Below, piece after piece: positions 5,736-14,208 of a stretch of DNA of 64,000 nt. The position numbers and the translations under genes were made by a program. Origin of the DNA: Aestuariivirga sp. Its GTDB lineage: Bacteria; Pseudomonadota; Alphaproteobacteria; Rhizobiales; Aestuariivirgaceae. Below the pieces are notes generated by a model. It made no database searches. It saw nothing but the letters and a program-made list of their open reading frames with translations, and was not told where the DNA came from. The first letter of the stretch is position 1. The number at the start of each line of letters is the position of its first letter. The stretch spans positions 186,001 to 250,000 of the forward strand of contig NZ_JADCDB010000002.1 in NCBI RefSeq assembly GCF_020252395.1, read 5' to 3'.

Positions 5736-7601
5736 TCACCCGGGCCTGCGCGGCGGCGTGTCCGGCGGCTCCCAGCCGTGGTCAGGCGCAAGCGGCGTGC
5801 CGCCCGCATCGGTGGCCAGCACGCGTTCGATTTCCTCGCTGCCCTGGCGGGCGAGGTCGATCAGGCGCTGCGTGTCACCCACGTGCTTTGCGGCGCTGCG
5901 GATGAGCTTCTCGTCATGCGCTTTGAAGCGTTGTGCCGCGCGGTGGGCCTCGAAGGGGTGGACTCCCAGCCGCACGAGCAGCTGCTCGCCCATGTCGACC
6001 GAGGAGGCGAAGACCTCGCGATAGACATCTTCTACGCCAGCGTTGAACAGGCGATAGGCATGCACGCGGTCGAAGGCGCGGGCGAGGATGCGGAGCCTGG
6101 GGAAGTGGCGGCGCGCGGTCTCGACGATCTTGAGGGCCTTCTCGCGGTCGTCGATGGCGATGACGAGGGCCAGGGCCTCGGCGGCCCCCGCCGCTTCGAG
6201 CAGGTCGGGCCGCGACGCGTCGCCATAATAGACCTTGTAGCCGAATTTGCGCAGCGCATCGATCTGCTCGGCGTCATGGTCGAGCACCACCGCACGTATG
6301 CCGCTGGCTTGCAGCAGGCGGCCCACCGTCATGCCATAGCGGCCGTGGCCGGCGATGATGACCCTGGCGCCGGACTCCTCGATCCTGTCATCTTCGCGGC
6401 GTTCGCCCCCGCCATCGAAGCGGGGCTGGATGACGCGCGCGTCGAAGATCATCAGCAACGGTGCGGCCGCCATGGACAAGGCGACCACGGCGACGAGCAG
6501 GCCTGCCTGTCCGGCGTTGAGCAGCGCAAGGCCCGCGGCGAAGGAGATGAGCACGAAGGCGAATTCGCCGCCCTGGGCCAGCGCGAATGCGAAGCGCGAG
6601 GCATCGGGCGTGGCCATGCCGAAGAGGCGGGCGAGCACGAAGAGCACCGAGAGCTTCACCGCGATGAAGCCGAGGACGAGGCCGAGGACCAGGAGCGGCT
6701 GGCTCATCAGCAGCGCGAAATTGATGCCGGCGCCCACAGCGATGAAAAACACCGCAAGCAGCAGGCCCTTGAAGGGCTCCAAATCCATCTCGAGTTCGTG
6801 GCGGTATTCGCTCTCGGCCAGCACCACGCCGGCGAGGAATGTGCCCAATGCGGCGGATAAGCCGACAAGCTGCATGAGCAGCGCGATGCCCACCACCATG
6901 ACGAGGGCGAGGCCGACGAAGACCTCGCGGATGCCGGTTTCGGCGACGAGGCGGAAGAGGGGCCGCGTGAGGAAGCGGCCCGCCAGCACGATGATGGCGA
7001 CCGCGCCCAGCACCGCGACCGTCTGGACCCAGCCGGGAAGGTCGCCGATCAGCGTCGCGCCATGCGCATAATGGGCCTGGGTGGCTGCCAACAGCGGCAG
7101 GAAGGCCAGGATGGGGATGACGGAGATGTCCTGAAACAGGAGGACCGAGAAGCAGGACTGGCCGGCCGTGGTCTTGAGAAGGCCGCGCTCGTTGAGGCTC
7201 TGCAGCACGATGGCCGTCGAGGACATCGCGAGGATGAGGCCGGTGGCGAGTGCCGCCTTCCCGTCGAAGCCCAACAGCAGCGCGCCGCCGCCGATCGCCG
7301 CGGCGGTGACCACCACCTGCAGCCCGCCCAGCCCGATGATGGGGTGGCGCAGCTCCCACAGCTTCGAGGGCTGAAGTTCGAGGCCGACGAGGAAGAGCAT
7401 GACGACGACGCCGAACTCGGCGAAGTGCATGACATTCTCGCCCTCCTGCCCGATGAGGCCCAGCACCGACGGGCCGACGATCATGCCGGCGATGAGATAA
7501 CCCAGCACCGAACCCAGCCCGAGCCGGGTGGCCAGCGGGGCCGCGATGACGGCGGCGGCAAGATAGATGAAGGCGCCGTGGAGCAGGTCCTGCGGGTTCA
7601 T
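5736..7601 (-). CDS. kefB: Glutathione-regulated-type K+ efflux antiporter (KefB/KefC family)
   Basis: This 621-residue protein has a CPA2 sodium/hydrogen-exchanger membrane domain (residues 1 to about 385, twelve or so helices, including 'AMSSTAIVLQSLNERGLL' and 'LGTFLAGVVLAESEYRHELE'). A cytosolic RCK/TrkA-N domain follows, with nucleotide motif 'VIIAGHGRYGMTVGRLL'. Members export K+ in exchange for H+ in response to electrophiles. The start overlaps the stop of the KefF-like gene upstream by four bases, so channel and activator are co-translated. The start at 7601 (MNPQDLLHGAFIYLAAAVI) puts the first helix at the usual place. Confidence 0.9.
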   Translation of the reverse strand: MNPQDLLHGAFIYLAAAVIAAPLATRLGLGSVLGYLIAGMIVGPSVLGLIGQEGENVMHFAEFGVVVMLFLVGLELQPSKLWELRHPIIGLGGLQVVVTAAAIGGGALLLGFDGKAALATGLILAMSSTAIVLQSLNERGLLKTTAGQSCFSVLLFQDISVIPILAFLPLLAATQAHYAHGATLIGDLPGWVQTVAVLGAVAIIVLAGRFLTRPLFRLVAETGIREVFVGLALVMVVGIALLMQLVGLSAALGTFLAGVVLAESEYRHELEMDLEPFKGLLLAVFFIAVGAGINFALLMSQPLLVLGLVLGFIAVKLSVLFVLARLFGMATPDASRFAFALAQGGEFAFVLISFAAGLALLNAGQAGLLVAVVALSMAAAPLLMIFDARVIQPRFDGGGERREDDRIEESGARVIIAGHGRYGMTVGRLLQASGIRAVVLDHDAEQIDALRKFGYKVYYGDASRPDLLEAAGAAEALALVIAIDDREKALKIVETARRHFPRLRILARAFDRVHAYRLFNAGVEDVYREVFASSVDMGEQLLVRLGVHPFEAHRAAQRFKAHDEKLIRSAAKHVGDTQRLIDLARQGSEEIERVLATDAGGTPLAPDHGWEPPDTPPRRPG

Positions 7602-8200
7602 CGGACGATTCCTTCCGCGAAATGCGGCGGCAGCGTGTAGCCAGGCGCCAGCCGCGACAGCGGGTCGATGCTGCCATCGCGCAGGCCGACAATGAGGTCG
7701 CGGTAGCTTTCGGTGGCGGCCGACAGCTGCGCCGGAGCCATGGCGCGCCCGGCATGGATCACGAAGGGGCTGAGCCAGGCCATGGAGCAGAGCCAGGCCG
7801 TCTGGTTGAAGGGGCTCAAGAGTTCGCCGATCTCGAAGCGGTTGCGGCCGCCATGCTGGTAGGCGGCCTCGGCGCCGCCGGTCGAGATCGCCGACATCAG
7901 GAAGCGGCCCGCCAGTTTCGTGCCGCCCGGGCCGTAGGCCCAGCCGTTTTCCAGCACCAGGTCCTGCCATTCCTTGATGATGGCGGGGGAGGAGTACCAA
8001 TAGAGGGGGTGCTGCAGGATGATGACGTCATGCGCCAGCAGGCGCCGTTGCTCGCGCGCCACGTCGATGTCGAGGGCCGGGTATTCGGCATAGAGGTCCA
8101 CGAGGCTGACCCCCTCGAGGCCGGAGAGAGCGTGCAGCATGGCGCGCTGGACGACGGAACTGGAGAGGCGCGGATGGGCGTGGAGAACGAGCAGCTTCAT
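7598..8200 (-). CDS. kefF: KefF/KefG-like NAD(P)H oxidoreductase, ancillary to KefB
   Basis: This 200-residue flavodoxin-fold quinone reductase starts with 'KLLVLHAHPRLSSSVVQRAML' (FMN phosphate loop) and has the family segments 'QHPLYWYSSPAIIKEWQDLVLENGWAYG' in part and 'GRFLMSAISTGG'. KefF and KefG bind Kef channels and are needed for full activity. Its four-base overlap with the antiporter gene supports that role. The ATG at 8200 gives the normal length. I cannot separate KefF from KefG by eye. Confidence 0.87.
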   Translation of the reverse strand: MKLLVLHAHPRLSSSVVQRAMLHALSGLEGVSLVDLYAEYPALDIDVAREQRRLLAHDVIILQHPLYWYSSPAIIKEWQDLVLENGWAYGPGGTKLAGRFLMSAISTGGAEAAYQHGGRNRFEIGELLSPFNQTAWLCSMAWLSPFVIHAGRAMAPAQLSAATESYRDLIVGLRDGSIDPLSRLAPGYTLPPHFAEGIVR

Positions 8201-8252
8201 GGCCGCACTGTGCCACATTGGCGCACAATAGAAAGGGGCACTCAACAAGAAC

Positions 8253-8277
8253 GGGGCCGGAGATCGCCTCCGGCCCC
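8253..8277 (-). terminator. Strong hairpin between sciP and kefF
   Basis: GGGGCCGGAG (8253-8262) pairs perfectly with CTCCGGCCCC (8268-8277), loop ATCGC. It lies 24 bases beyond the sciP stop codon and 52 bases before kefF. The downstream minus-strand sequence is only moderately T-rich. Confidence 0.6.
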
Positions 8278-8301
8278 GCGACTCGACCTTTTTGCAGGGG
8301 C

Positions 8302-8580
8302 TTAGTTCGCCCGGTAATCCTGGATGCGGGTGGTCCGCAGGCCAGCGAGCCCGTGGCGGTCGATCGACCGCTGCCAACTGAGATATTCTTCCACCGTCAG
8401 GACGTAGCGGTCGCAAGCTTCTTCCAAACTCAACAAACCACCCCGGACAGCCGCAACAACCTCCGCCTTGCGGCGGATCACCCAGCGCTGATTTCCGGGG
8501 GGCGGCAGATCGGCAACCGTCAGCGGGCTGCCATCGGGGCCGATCACGTAATTGACGCGGGAACGCAACTGACCGTTCAT
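8302..8580 (-). CDS. sciP: CtrA inhibitor SciP (DUF1153 family)
   Basis: This 92-residue protein carries the signature of Caulobacter SciP nearly intact: 'YVIGPDGSPLTVADLPPP', 'RWVIRRKAEVVAAVRGG', a helix-turn-helix in 'LLSLEEACDRYVLTVEEYLSWQ', and 'DRHGLAGLRTTR'. SciP binds CtrA and blocks its recruitment of RNA polymerase in early G1. I start at the ATG at 8580 because family members begin a few residues before YVIGPDG. An upstream GTG at 8607 with GGAGG 11 bases earlier, or a TTG at 8625, is possible. Confidence 0.92.
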   Translation of the reverse strand: MNGQLRSRVNYVIGPDGSPLTVADLPPPGNQRWVIRRKAEVVAAVRGGLLSLEEACDRYVLTVEEYLSWQRSIDRHGLAGLRTTRIQDYRAN

Positions 8581-8764
8581 GAACGTTTCAACCAACTCGA
8601 TACGCACCTTACTCACTGCCTCCAAGCCTATGCGCCGCCACTTAAAAAACGCCTAAGTAGGTCTGAAGATTTCCCAAACGCCGGGTCGCCGCCGGTGCCA
8701 TTTCGCTACAACCTGATGCCCCAGGCCGTTTACTTTCGGCGCGCCGTCCCCCATTTAGGCCGCC

Positions 8765-9913
8765 ATGATCGGACAGTCCCTCATCGATGGTGTGCGCGAA
8801 ACGGTTGGCCTCCCGGGCGATCCGTCGGGTGTCCGCGTGGTCTGCGCCATGTCGGGGGGTGTCGATTCCACCGTCACGGCGGCCCTTCTGAAGCAGGCCG
8901 GGTTCGACGTCGTCGGCATCACGCTGCAGCTTTACGACCATGGCGAGGCGATCAGGCGCAAGGGCGCGTGCTGTGCCGGCCAGGACATTCATGACGCGCG
9001 CCGGGCGGCCTCCGCCATCGGCATTCCGCATTACGTGCTCGACTTCGAATCCCGCTTCAAGGAAGCGGTGATCGACGATTTCGTGGAGAGCTATCTGGGG
9101 GGCGAGACGCCGATCCCCTGTGTCACCTGCAACCAGACGGTCAAGTTCGCCGATCTGCTGGCGAGGGCCAAGGATCTCGACGCGGCGGCGCTGGCCACCG
9201 GGCATTATGTGGAGAGCAGGCCGCGCGGCGATGGCTCGCCCAGGCGCGACATGTTCACACCCGCCGACCTTTCCCGCGATCAGAGCTATTTCCTGTTCGC
9301 CACCACGCAGGACCAGCTGGACTATCTGCGCTTTCCGCTGGGCACGCTCACCAAAGCGGAGACGCGGGCGATTGCGGCTGAGCTTGGCCTCGCGGTGGCG
9401 GACAAGCCGGACAGCCAGGACATCTGCTTCGTGCCCGACGGCGATTATGCCGCACTCATCCGAAAGCTCAGGCCCGAGGGCGTGGAACCCGGTGACATCG
9501 TGGACCTTGCGGGCCGCCTGCTGGGCCGGCACGAGGGCATCATCCATTACACGATCGGCCAGCGCCGGGGACTGGGCCTCGCCGGGGGTGAGCCGCTCTA
9601 TGTGGTGAAGATCGACGCAAAGGCGAAGCGCGTGGTGGTGGGGCCGCGCGAGGCGCTGCGGCAGGAGAATATTCGCGTGACCGGCCTTAACTGGCTGGGC
9701 GAGCCGCTCGACAGCAATCCACGATCGGTCTTCGCCAAGATCCGCTCGGCCCGGCCGCCGGTGCCGGCCGATATCAGGCGCTGCGGGCAGGGGCCTGTCA
9801 TCACCATCCGCGGCGGGGAATATGGCGTGTCGCCCGGCCAGGCCTGCGTGCTTTACGCGGGCGAGGGGCCCGGCCAGCGTGTGCTGGGCGGCGGTTTCAT
9901 CGCACGCGCCTGA
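8765..9913 (+). CDS. mnmA: tRNA-specific 2-thiouridylase MnmA
   Basis: MnmA adds sulfur to uridine 34 of tRNAs for Glu, Gln and Lys. The 382-residue product shows the ATP-binding PP-loop '[15 protein letters not shown]', the catalytic cysteine in '[16 protein letters not shown]', the second active cysteine in '[14 protein letters not shown]' and the tRNA-binding '[14 protein letters not shown]'. All catalytic elements are present. It stands alone between sciP and pcs. Confidence 0.96.
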   Translation: MIGQSLIDGVRETVGLPGDPSGVRVVCAMSGGVDSTVTAALLKQAGFDVVGITLQLYDHGEAIRRKGACCAGQDIHDARRAASAIGIPHYVLDFESRFKEAVIDDFVESYLGGETPIPCVTCNQTVKFADLLARAKDLDAAALATGHYVESRPRGDGSPRRDMFTPADLSRDQSYFLFATTQDQLDYLRFPLGTLTKAETRAIAAELGLAVADKPDSQDICFVPDGDYAALIRKLRPEGVEPGDIVDLAGRLLGRHEGIIHYTIGQRRGLGLAGGEPLYVVKIDAKAKRVVVGPREALRQENIRVTGLNWLGEPLDSNPRSVFAKIRSARPPVPADIRRCGQGPVITIRGGEYGVSPGQACVLYAGEGPGQRVLGGGFIARA

Positions 9914-10033
9914 AGCCCGCCACGCGCGTGGCGCATTGCGCCAGCCGAAGCGCCGATCCACAAGCAAGGCGAGACATTTGCCACCGGCATCCGGCTTTCC
10001 TATAGTCGGGCCTCACACGGGAGAATCCGCGCC

Positions 10034-10843
10034 TTGGCCAAGATCAACCTGCACCCCAACCTCGACCGCGAGGTAAAGAAGGGTGTCGCATGGGCGGTCC
10101 ATGCCTTCACCACTTGCGGCATCGTGCTTGGTTTCCTCGCCCTCGTTTCGGTGCTGAAGAACGATCCCGTGGCGGCCTTCATGTGGCTGGGCCTCGCCCT
10201 CTTCGTCGACGGTGTGGACGGCACGCTGGCGAGGAAGGCGCGCGTGCTCGAATACACCCCCAACGTCGACGGCCGGACGCTCGACAACGTCATCGACTTC
10301 TTCACCTACGTGGCGGTGCCGGCGCTGATGGTTTACTGGTTCGACATGACGCCGGTGGACTTCCTCTTTTCCGGCCAGACCTGGAGCCTGATCTCGGCGG
10401 CGGCGATCATGGCGGTGTCGTGCTACACCTTCGCCAATGTGGGCATGAAGTCGGACGATTATTATTTCGTCGGCTTCCCGGCGATCTGGAACGTGGTCGT
10501 TCTCTATTTCTTCATCCTGCAGACGGGGCCGCTCGCCAACATCATCACCATCGCCTTCCTCTGCGTGCTCACCTTCATCCCCATCAAGTTCGTGCACCCC
10601 TTGCGCGTGGCGCACTGGCGCGAAATCACCATTCCGATGACTGTGCTGTGGGCGGCCATGTCGCTCTCACTGATCATCCAGGCCAAGGACCGGGCAAGCT
10701 GGGGCAAGGTCGAGACCATCCAGCTCTGGGTGTGGATCGCCGCGAGCCTCTATTTCCTGTTCATATCGCTCTACCGCACCTTCATCCAGAAGGACCGGGG
10801 CCAGGATCACGACCACGATCACGAGGGCGAACACACGGCTTGA
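10034..10843 (+). CDS. pcs: Phosphatidylcholine synthase
   Basis: Pcs condenses choline directly with CDP-diacylglycerol to make phosphatidylcholine, a route characteristic of rhizobia, Brucella and relatives. The 269-residue protein has several membrane helices and a variant CDP-alcohol phosphotransferase motif spread over 'DGVDGTLARKARV' and 'DGRTLDNVID', the Pcs arrangement. The start is a TTG at 10034 behind GGGAGA. The C-terminus is a charged, histidine-rich tail (DHDHDHEGEH). The stop codon lies inside the -35 box of the tRNA promoter that follows. Confidence 0.93.
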   Translation: MAKINLHPNLDREVKKGVAWAVHAFTTCGIVLGFLALVSVLKNDPVAAFMWLGLALFVDGVDGTLARKARVLEYTPNVDGRTLDNVIDFFTYVAVPALMVYWFDMTPVDFLFSGQTWSLISAAAIMAVSCYTFANVGMKSDDYYFVGFPAIWNVVVLYFFILQTGPLANIITIAFLCVLTFIPIKFVHPLRVAHWREITIPMTVLWAAMSLSLIIQAKDRASWGKVETIQLWVWIAASLYFLFISLYRTFIQKDRGQDHDHDHEGEHTA

Positions 10844-10869
10844 CTTGCCGCCCGCCGCCGCCCTATACC
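10840..10869 (+). promoter_or_regulatory. Promoter of tRNA-Met
   Basis: TTGACT (10840-10845) and TATACC (10864-10869) are 18 bases apart, or 17 if CTATAC is taken as the -10 box, and the tRNA begins 13 bases further on. The -35 box contains the pcs stop codon. Confidence 0.7.
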
Positions 10870-10881
10870 CCGCGCCACCTT

Positions 10882-10958
10882 GGCGGGGTAGCTCAGTTGG
10901 TTAGAGCACGGGAATCATAATCCTGGGGTCGGGGGTTCAACTCCCTCTCCCGCTACCA
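10882..10958 (+). tRNA. tRNA-Met (CAU)
   Basis: The 77 bases fold as a complete tRNA: acceptor GGCGGGG/TCCCGCT, D arm GCTCAGTTGGTTAGAGC, anticodon stem CGGGA/TCCTG with loop ATCATAA (anticodon CAT), T arm with GGTTCAA, and an encoded CCA end. The paired first bases and overall sequence suggest elongator tRNA-Met. A tRNA-Ile with lysidine-modified CAU is less likely. Confidence 0.95.
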
Positions 10959-10968
10959 AGTTCCCAAA

Positions 10969-10998
10969 GCCGCCTGGCCGAAGGCCGGGCGGCGTTTT
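10969..10998 (+). terminator. Terminator of tRNA-Met
   Basis: GCCGCCTGGCC (10969-10979) pairs with GGCCGGGCGGC (10983-10993) around GAA with one mismatch, followed by GTTTTC. It begins 11 bases after the tRNA. Confidence 0.75.
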
Positions 10999-11099
10999 CG
11001 GTGGCGGCGCACGCTCCTTGGTTCTGCAAAACATCCGCTGAACGGAATGCCTGCTGCACCTTTGCGTCCAGCTGCCTTTGGCCGGAAAAGGGGCCGTCC

Positions 11100-11876
11100 T
11101 CACCTGACGAGGATGATGAAGCCGTGCGCCCTGAAGATGTCGTGCGCCTTGTCCGACTGGAGGAAAGCCAGGAATTCCGCCGCATCCGGAGACTTCGAGG
11201 CCGCCACAAGCGCTGCCGGATAGACGATCTCCGGATGCGTGTCCGGGGGGAAGGCGCCGAGCACCTTGACCTTCTTCTCCTCGTTGGCATCGGTCCGGTA
11301 GACGATGCCGGCCGGGGCCTCGCCGGCCGATACCAGTTTCAGCGCGGCGCGCACGTTTTCCGCCTGGGCTAGGCTGCCTTCCACCTTGTCCCACACGCCG
11401 AGCTTTTCCAGCGCGGCCTTGCCGTATTTGCCGGCCGGCACAGCCTTCACGTCGCAGATGGCGAGCTTGCCGCCCTTCAGCACGCCGGCGAGATCGAAGC
11501 CCGGCGCGATGGTGACGGCGGCCCTGGAACCGGCGGGGGCGACGAGGACCAGCGTGTTGCCGAGCAGCTTCACCATGCTGCTCTCGGCGATGAGCTTCTT
11601 GCCGGAGAGGTATTTCATCCAGTCGAGATCGGCGGAAATGAAGATGTCGGCCGGCGCGCCAGCCTCAATCTGCCTGGCCAGCGCCGAACTCGCGGCGAAG
11701 GTGTTGGCGGTTTCCTTGGACGAAGCGGCCTTCCAGGCGGCGCTCACCTCGTCCAGCGCATTCTTGAGGCTGGCGGCGGCGAAGACGTTCACCTTCCCTG
11801 CGGCCGAGACTGGAACAGGCAGAATCGCGGCAGCAGCGGACATAAGCCCCATGACGCATGCGCGGCGTGCGATCAC
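11100..11876 (-). CDS. modA: Molybdate ABC transporter substrate-binding protein ModA
   Basis: This 258-residue periplasmic protein has a signal peptide ending near 'ILPVPVSAAG' and ModA motifs: 'VNVFAAASLKNALDEV' (first oxyanion loop), 'FAASSALARQIEAGAPADIFISAD', and 'GEAPAGIVYRTDA'. ModA captures molybdate or tungstate for ModBC. The GTG at 11876, preceded by AAGGAGG, is the start; a longer frame would translate through the operator palindrome. No modB or modC follows, so ModA must work with a permease encoded elsewhere or has another role. Confidence 0.9.
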   Translation of the reverse strand: MIARRACVMGLMSAAAAILPVPVSAAGKVNVFAAASLKNALDEVSAAWKAASSKETANTFAASSALARQIEAGAPADIFISADLDWMKYLSGKKLIAESSMVKLLGNTLVLVAPAGSRAAVTIAPGFDLAGVLKGGKLAICDVKAVPAGKYGKAALEKLGVWDKVEGSLAQAENVRAALKLVSAGEAPAGIVYRTDANEEKKVKVLGAFPPDTHPEIVYPAALVAASKSPDAAEFLAFLQSDKAHDIFRAHGFIILVR

Positions 11877-11896
11877 CCCCGTCCTCCTTCCCACAT

Positions 11897-11920
11897 CGTT
11901 ATATCTGGCCAGATATAACG
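11897..11920. promoter_or_regulatory. Perfect 24-bp palindrome, ModE-box-like operator of modA
   Basis: The half-site CGTTATATCTGG (11897-11908) is followed at once by its exact reverse complement (11909-11920). Its centre is about 33 bases upstream of the modA start. The outer CGTTATAT...ATATAACG halves and 24-base span agree with the molybdate repressor (ModE) site of the E. coli mod operon. So repression by a molybdate-bound ModE-type protein is a well-founded inference, though no ModE gene is in the window. Confidence 0.8.
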
Positions 11921-11979
11921 ACTTCGTGCCGGAGTTCAAGCCTCAAGGACGGCCGGCTGGCATCGCCGGAGAAGAGAGG

Positions 11980-12333
11980 TCAGTCCCGCTTGGCCGCCAC
12001 CAGCTTCTGGGCTTCGCTGGACATTTTCGCATAGGTGCGGCGGGCAAGCGGGGTGAGCTGAACCTGCTTGGCGCGGCCGTCCCGCGGATCGGGCGCGTAC
12101 TTGATCCAGCCCGCCTTTTCCAGCACCGACAGACGGGAATAAACCGTGGGCGCCGTGCCGAAGCCCGGTCCCTTCACGACGTCCGAGACATTCAGCGTAC
12201 GTTGCTCGGCTTCGGCTTCGCCGATGAAACTGAGAATGCTGCGCGCCGAAATGTCGAGCTCGCCAAGCCCCGAGGTTGCCTCGATCGCGCGAACCGCGCG
12301 GTTGATGCGAAATATGAGCTGGTTCTTGTCCAC
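11980..12333 (-). CDS. MarR-like winged-helix transcriptional regulator
   Basis: This 117-residue protein fits a MarR-type dimer: N-terminal helices, a winged helix with recognition region 'GFGTAPTVYSRLSVLEKAGWIKYAPDPRDGRAKQVQLTPLA', and a C-terminal helix. The DxRxGR wing is the MarR hallmark. It reads in the same direction as modA, 103 bases upstream, with the palindromic operator between. The GTG at 12333 follows GGGAGG at a rather long spacing of 12. An inverted repeat 84-101 bases upstream may be its own operator. A ligand cannot be named. Confidence 0.72.
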   Translation of the reverse strand: MDKNQLIFRINRAVRAIEATSGLGELDISARSILSFIGEAEAEQRTLNVSDVVKGPGFGTAPTVYSRLSVLEKAGWIKYAPDPRDGRAKQVQLTPLARRTYAKMSSEAQKLVAAKRD

Positions 12334-12416
12334 GGTGACGTTTTTCCTCCCTTGCGAATCCGGCAGTCTGCCGCCTGGGCCATCGATTACCGGAGGCCCG
12401 CGAACAATACCACTTA

Positions 12417-12434
12417 ATATTGCCCGCACAATAT
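12417..12434. promoter_or_regulatory. Inverted repeat ATATTG-N6-CAATAT
   Basis: The perfect six-base arms (12417-12422, 12429-12434) lie in an AT-rich stretch upstream of the MarR-like gene, where autoregulators of this family often bind. Binding is inference. Confidence 0.4.
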
Positions 12435-12490
12435 AGATAAGGAAATTTGGGTGGAAACTTGTATTCGCTCTGGCGGGGTTGTAAGCTCGT

Positions 12491-12758
12491 GCGGCGCTCT
12501 CCCTGCAGTCGCACCGCTGGCGCGCCGGGCACTGGATCTTGGTGGAGGGGATCTTGGTGGAGGGCACGGCACGGGTCACGCTGGGCGGCAACGTGAACCT
12601 TGTGAACGGGAACCAGTCCGTCTACATCCCGATGGGCGAGAAGCACCGGCTGGAGAATCCCGGTCAAAGCAAAGTGGTGCTGACCGAGGCGCAGACCGGC
12701 AGTGATTTCGGCGAGGACGACATTGATCCGCTACAAGGACATCCATGCCCGCCGGTAG
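12491..12758 (+). pseudogene. manC: manC C-terminal remnant (mannose-1-phosphate guanylyltransferase / isomerase cupin)
   Basis: Translation from 12491 gives the end of the type II phosphomannose-isomerase cupin domain of ManC: 'LSLQSHRWRAGHWILVEG', then 'TARVTLGG', 'YIPMGEKHRLENPG' and 'GEDDI'. The gene is broken in four ways: the nucleotidyltransferase part is missing; TAA lies in frame at 12482; the 15-base ATCTTGGTGGAGGG-type segment is duplicated (about 12536-12565), adding ILVEG; and a frameshift near 12725 moves the normal ending IRYKDIHARR-stop (12726-12758) to another frame. The end overlaps the start of the phosphomannomutase gene, as in an intact manC-manB operon. Confidence 0.82.
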
Positions 12759-14208
12759 GCGCCTTGGCGATATTGCCGCCGGGGCGGGGGCTGGCTTCGG
12801 CACCAGCGGCGTGCGCGGCCTCGTCACCAGCCTCACGCCCGGCCTGTGCCGGGCCTATACCGGAGCCTTTCTCGCCATGCCCGGCAGTCTGCCGCTGGCG
12901 CTGCTGATCGGATACGACCTGCGTCCCAGCAGCCCGGCGATCGCGGCGGCCTGCCATGACGCCGCGCGGCGGCTCGGCATTCCCACGGTCAATGCCGGGG
13001 TGCTGCCCACGCCGGCGCTTGCCTTCGCGGCGGAAAAGCTCGGCGTTCCGGCCATCATGGTGACGGGCAGCCACATTCCCTTCGACCGCAACGGCCTGAA
13101 GTTCTACCGTGCCGAGGGCGAGATCTCGAAGCAGGACGAGGGGCTGATCCTAGCGGCGGAGGCGCCCTGGCCGCTCGACGACAGTTCACCGGCAGCCTTG
13201 CCGCCCGCCGACCCGGCACCACTGTCCCTTTATGCCGCGCGCTACCGGAGCGCCTTCGCGCCCGATGCGCTGTCCGGGATGCGCATCGGCATCTATGAGC
13301 ATTCCTCGGCGGCGCGCGACCTGCTGCATGAGCTGTTCCGCGCACTCGGCGCCGAGACGCTGCCGCTGGCCCGCAGCGAGGGTTTCGTGGCCATCGATAC
13401 CGAAGCGGTGCGCGATGAGGACAGGGCACTCGCCCTTGCCTGGGCCGCGGCCCACCGGCTTGACGCCATCGTCACCACCGATGGCGATGCCGACCGGCCG
13501 CTGATTGCCGACGAGACGGGGCGATGGCTGCGCGGCGACACCCTTGGCCTGCTCTGCGCCCGCGAGTTGAGGGCCGGAACGGTGGTGACGCCAGTCAACA
13601 GCACCACGGCGCTCGAATCCTGCGGGCTGTTTGCGGAGGTCAGGCGCACGCGCATCGGCTCGCCCCATGTGATTGCCGGCATGCAGGGCGCGCGCCACCA
13701 CCCGGTCGTGGGTTTCGAGGCGAATGGCGGCTTCCTGCTCGCCAGCCCCGCCAGCCTGGGGGCCGGCGTGCTGGATCCGCTGCCGACGCGCGATGCCGTG
13801 CTGCCCATGCTGCTGGTGCTGCAGGCCGCGCGCCGCCTGCATGTGCCACTGTCGCAGCTGCTGTCCGGACTGCCGGCCCGCTTCACCTTCAGCGGCCGGC
13901 TGCAGGACGTCGACCCCTCCGCCTGCCAGGCGCTGCTGGCCGCCGCCGAGGCCTCGGCTGCCGGCATGGAAAGGCTGTTCGGCGGAACGCCTGCCGCCAT
14001 CGACCGCAGCGATGGCCTGCGCGCCACCCTCGCCAGCGGCGACATTCTGCATATCAGGCTGTCGGGCAATGCACCCGAGCTGCGCTGCTATGCCGAGGCG
14101 GCATCCGCCGAAGCGGCTGAGCGGCTGTGCGGCTCGTGCCTGCAGCGGCTCGCCGGCCTGCTCAGCGGCACGCCGTCATCGCTGGCCTCGCCGCGCCTTA
14201 CCGGCTGA
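12745..14208 (+). CDS. manB: Phosphomannomutase / phosphoglucomutase
   Basis: This alpha-D-phosphohexomutase of 487 residues has all four family elements: the phosphoserine loop 'MVTGSHIPFDRNGLKFY', the metal loop 'TTDGDADRPLI', the sugar-specificity loop 'GFEANGGFLL' (GEMSG in many relatives) and the phosphate loop 'RLSGNAPELRCYAEA'. It converts mannose-6- to mannose-1-phosphate, the step before ManC. Its ATG lies inside the end of the manC remnant, so it has survived after its operon partner decayed. The last 11 bases overlap the convergent protease gene. Confidence 0.88.
   Translation: MPAGRRLGDIAAGAGAGFGTSGVRGLVTSLTPGLCRAYTGAFLAMPGSLPLALLIGYDLRPSSPAIAAACHDAARRLGIPTVNAGVLPTPALAFAAEKLGVPAIMVTGSHIPFDRNGLKFYRAEGEISKQDEGLILAAEAPWPLDDSSPAALPPADPAPLSLYAARYRSAFAPDALSGMRIGIYEHSSAARDLLHELFRALGAETLPLARSEGFVAIDTEAVRDEDRALALAWAAAHRLDAIVTTDGDADRPLIADETGRWLRGDTLGLLCARELRAGTVVTPVNSTTALESCGLFAEVRRTRIGSPHVIAGMQGARHHPVVGFEANGGFLLASPASLGAGVLDPLPTRDAVLPMLLVLQAARRLHVPLSQLLSGLPARFTFSGRLQDVDPSACQALLAAAEASAAGMERLFGGTPAAIDRSDGLRATLASGDILHIRLSGNAPELRCYAEAASAEAAERLCGSCLQRLAGLLSGTPSSLASPRLTG

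Noticed and set aside
8642-9967. Long minus-strand frame opposite mnmA
   Set aside because: It is antisense to a universal gene with all motifs intact.
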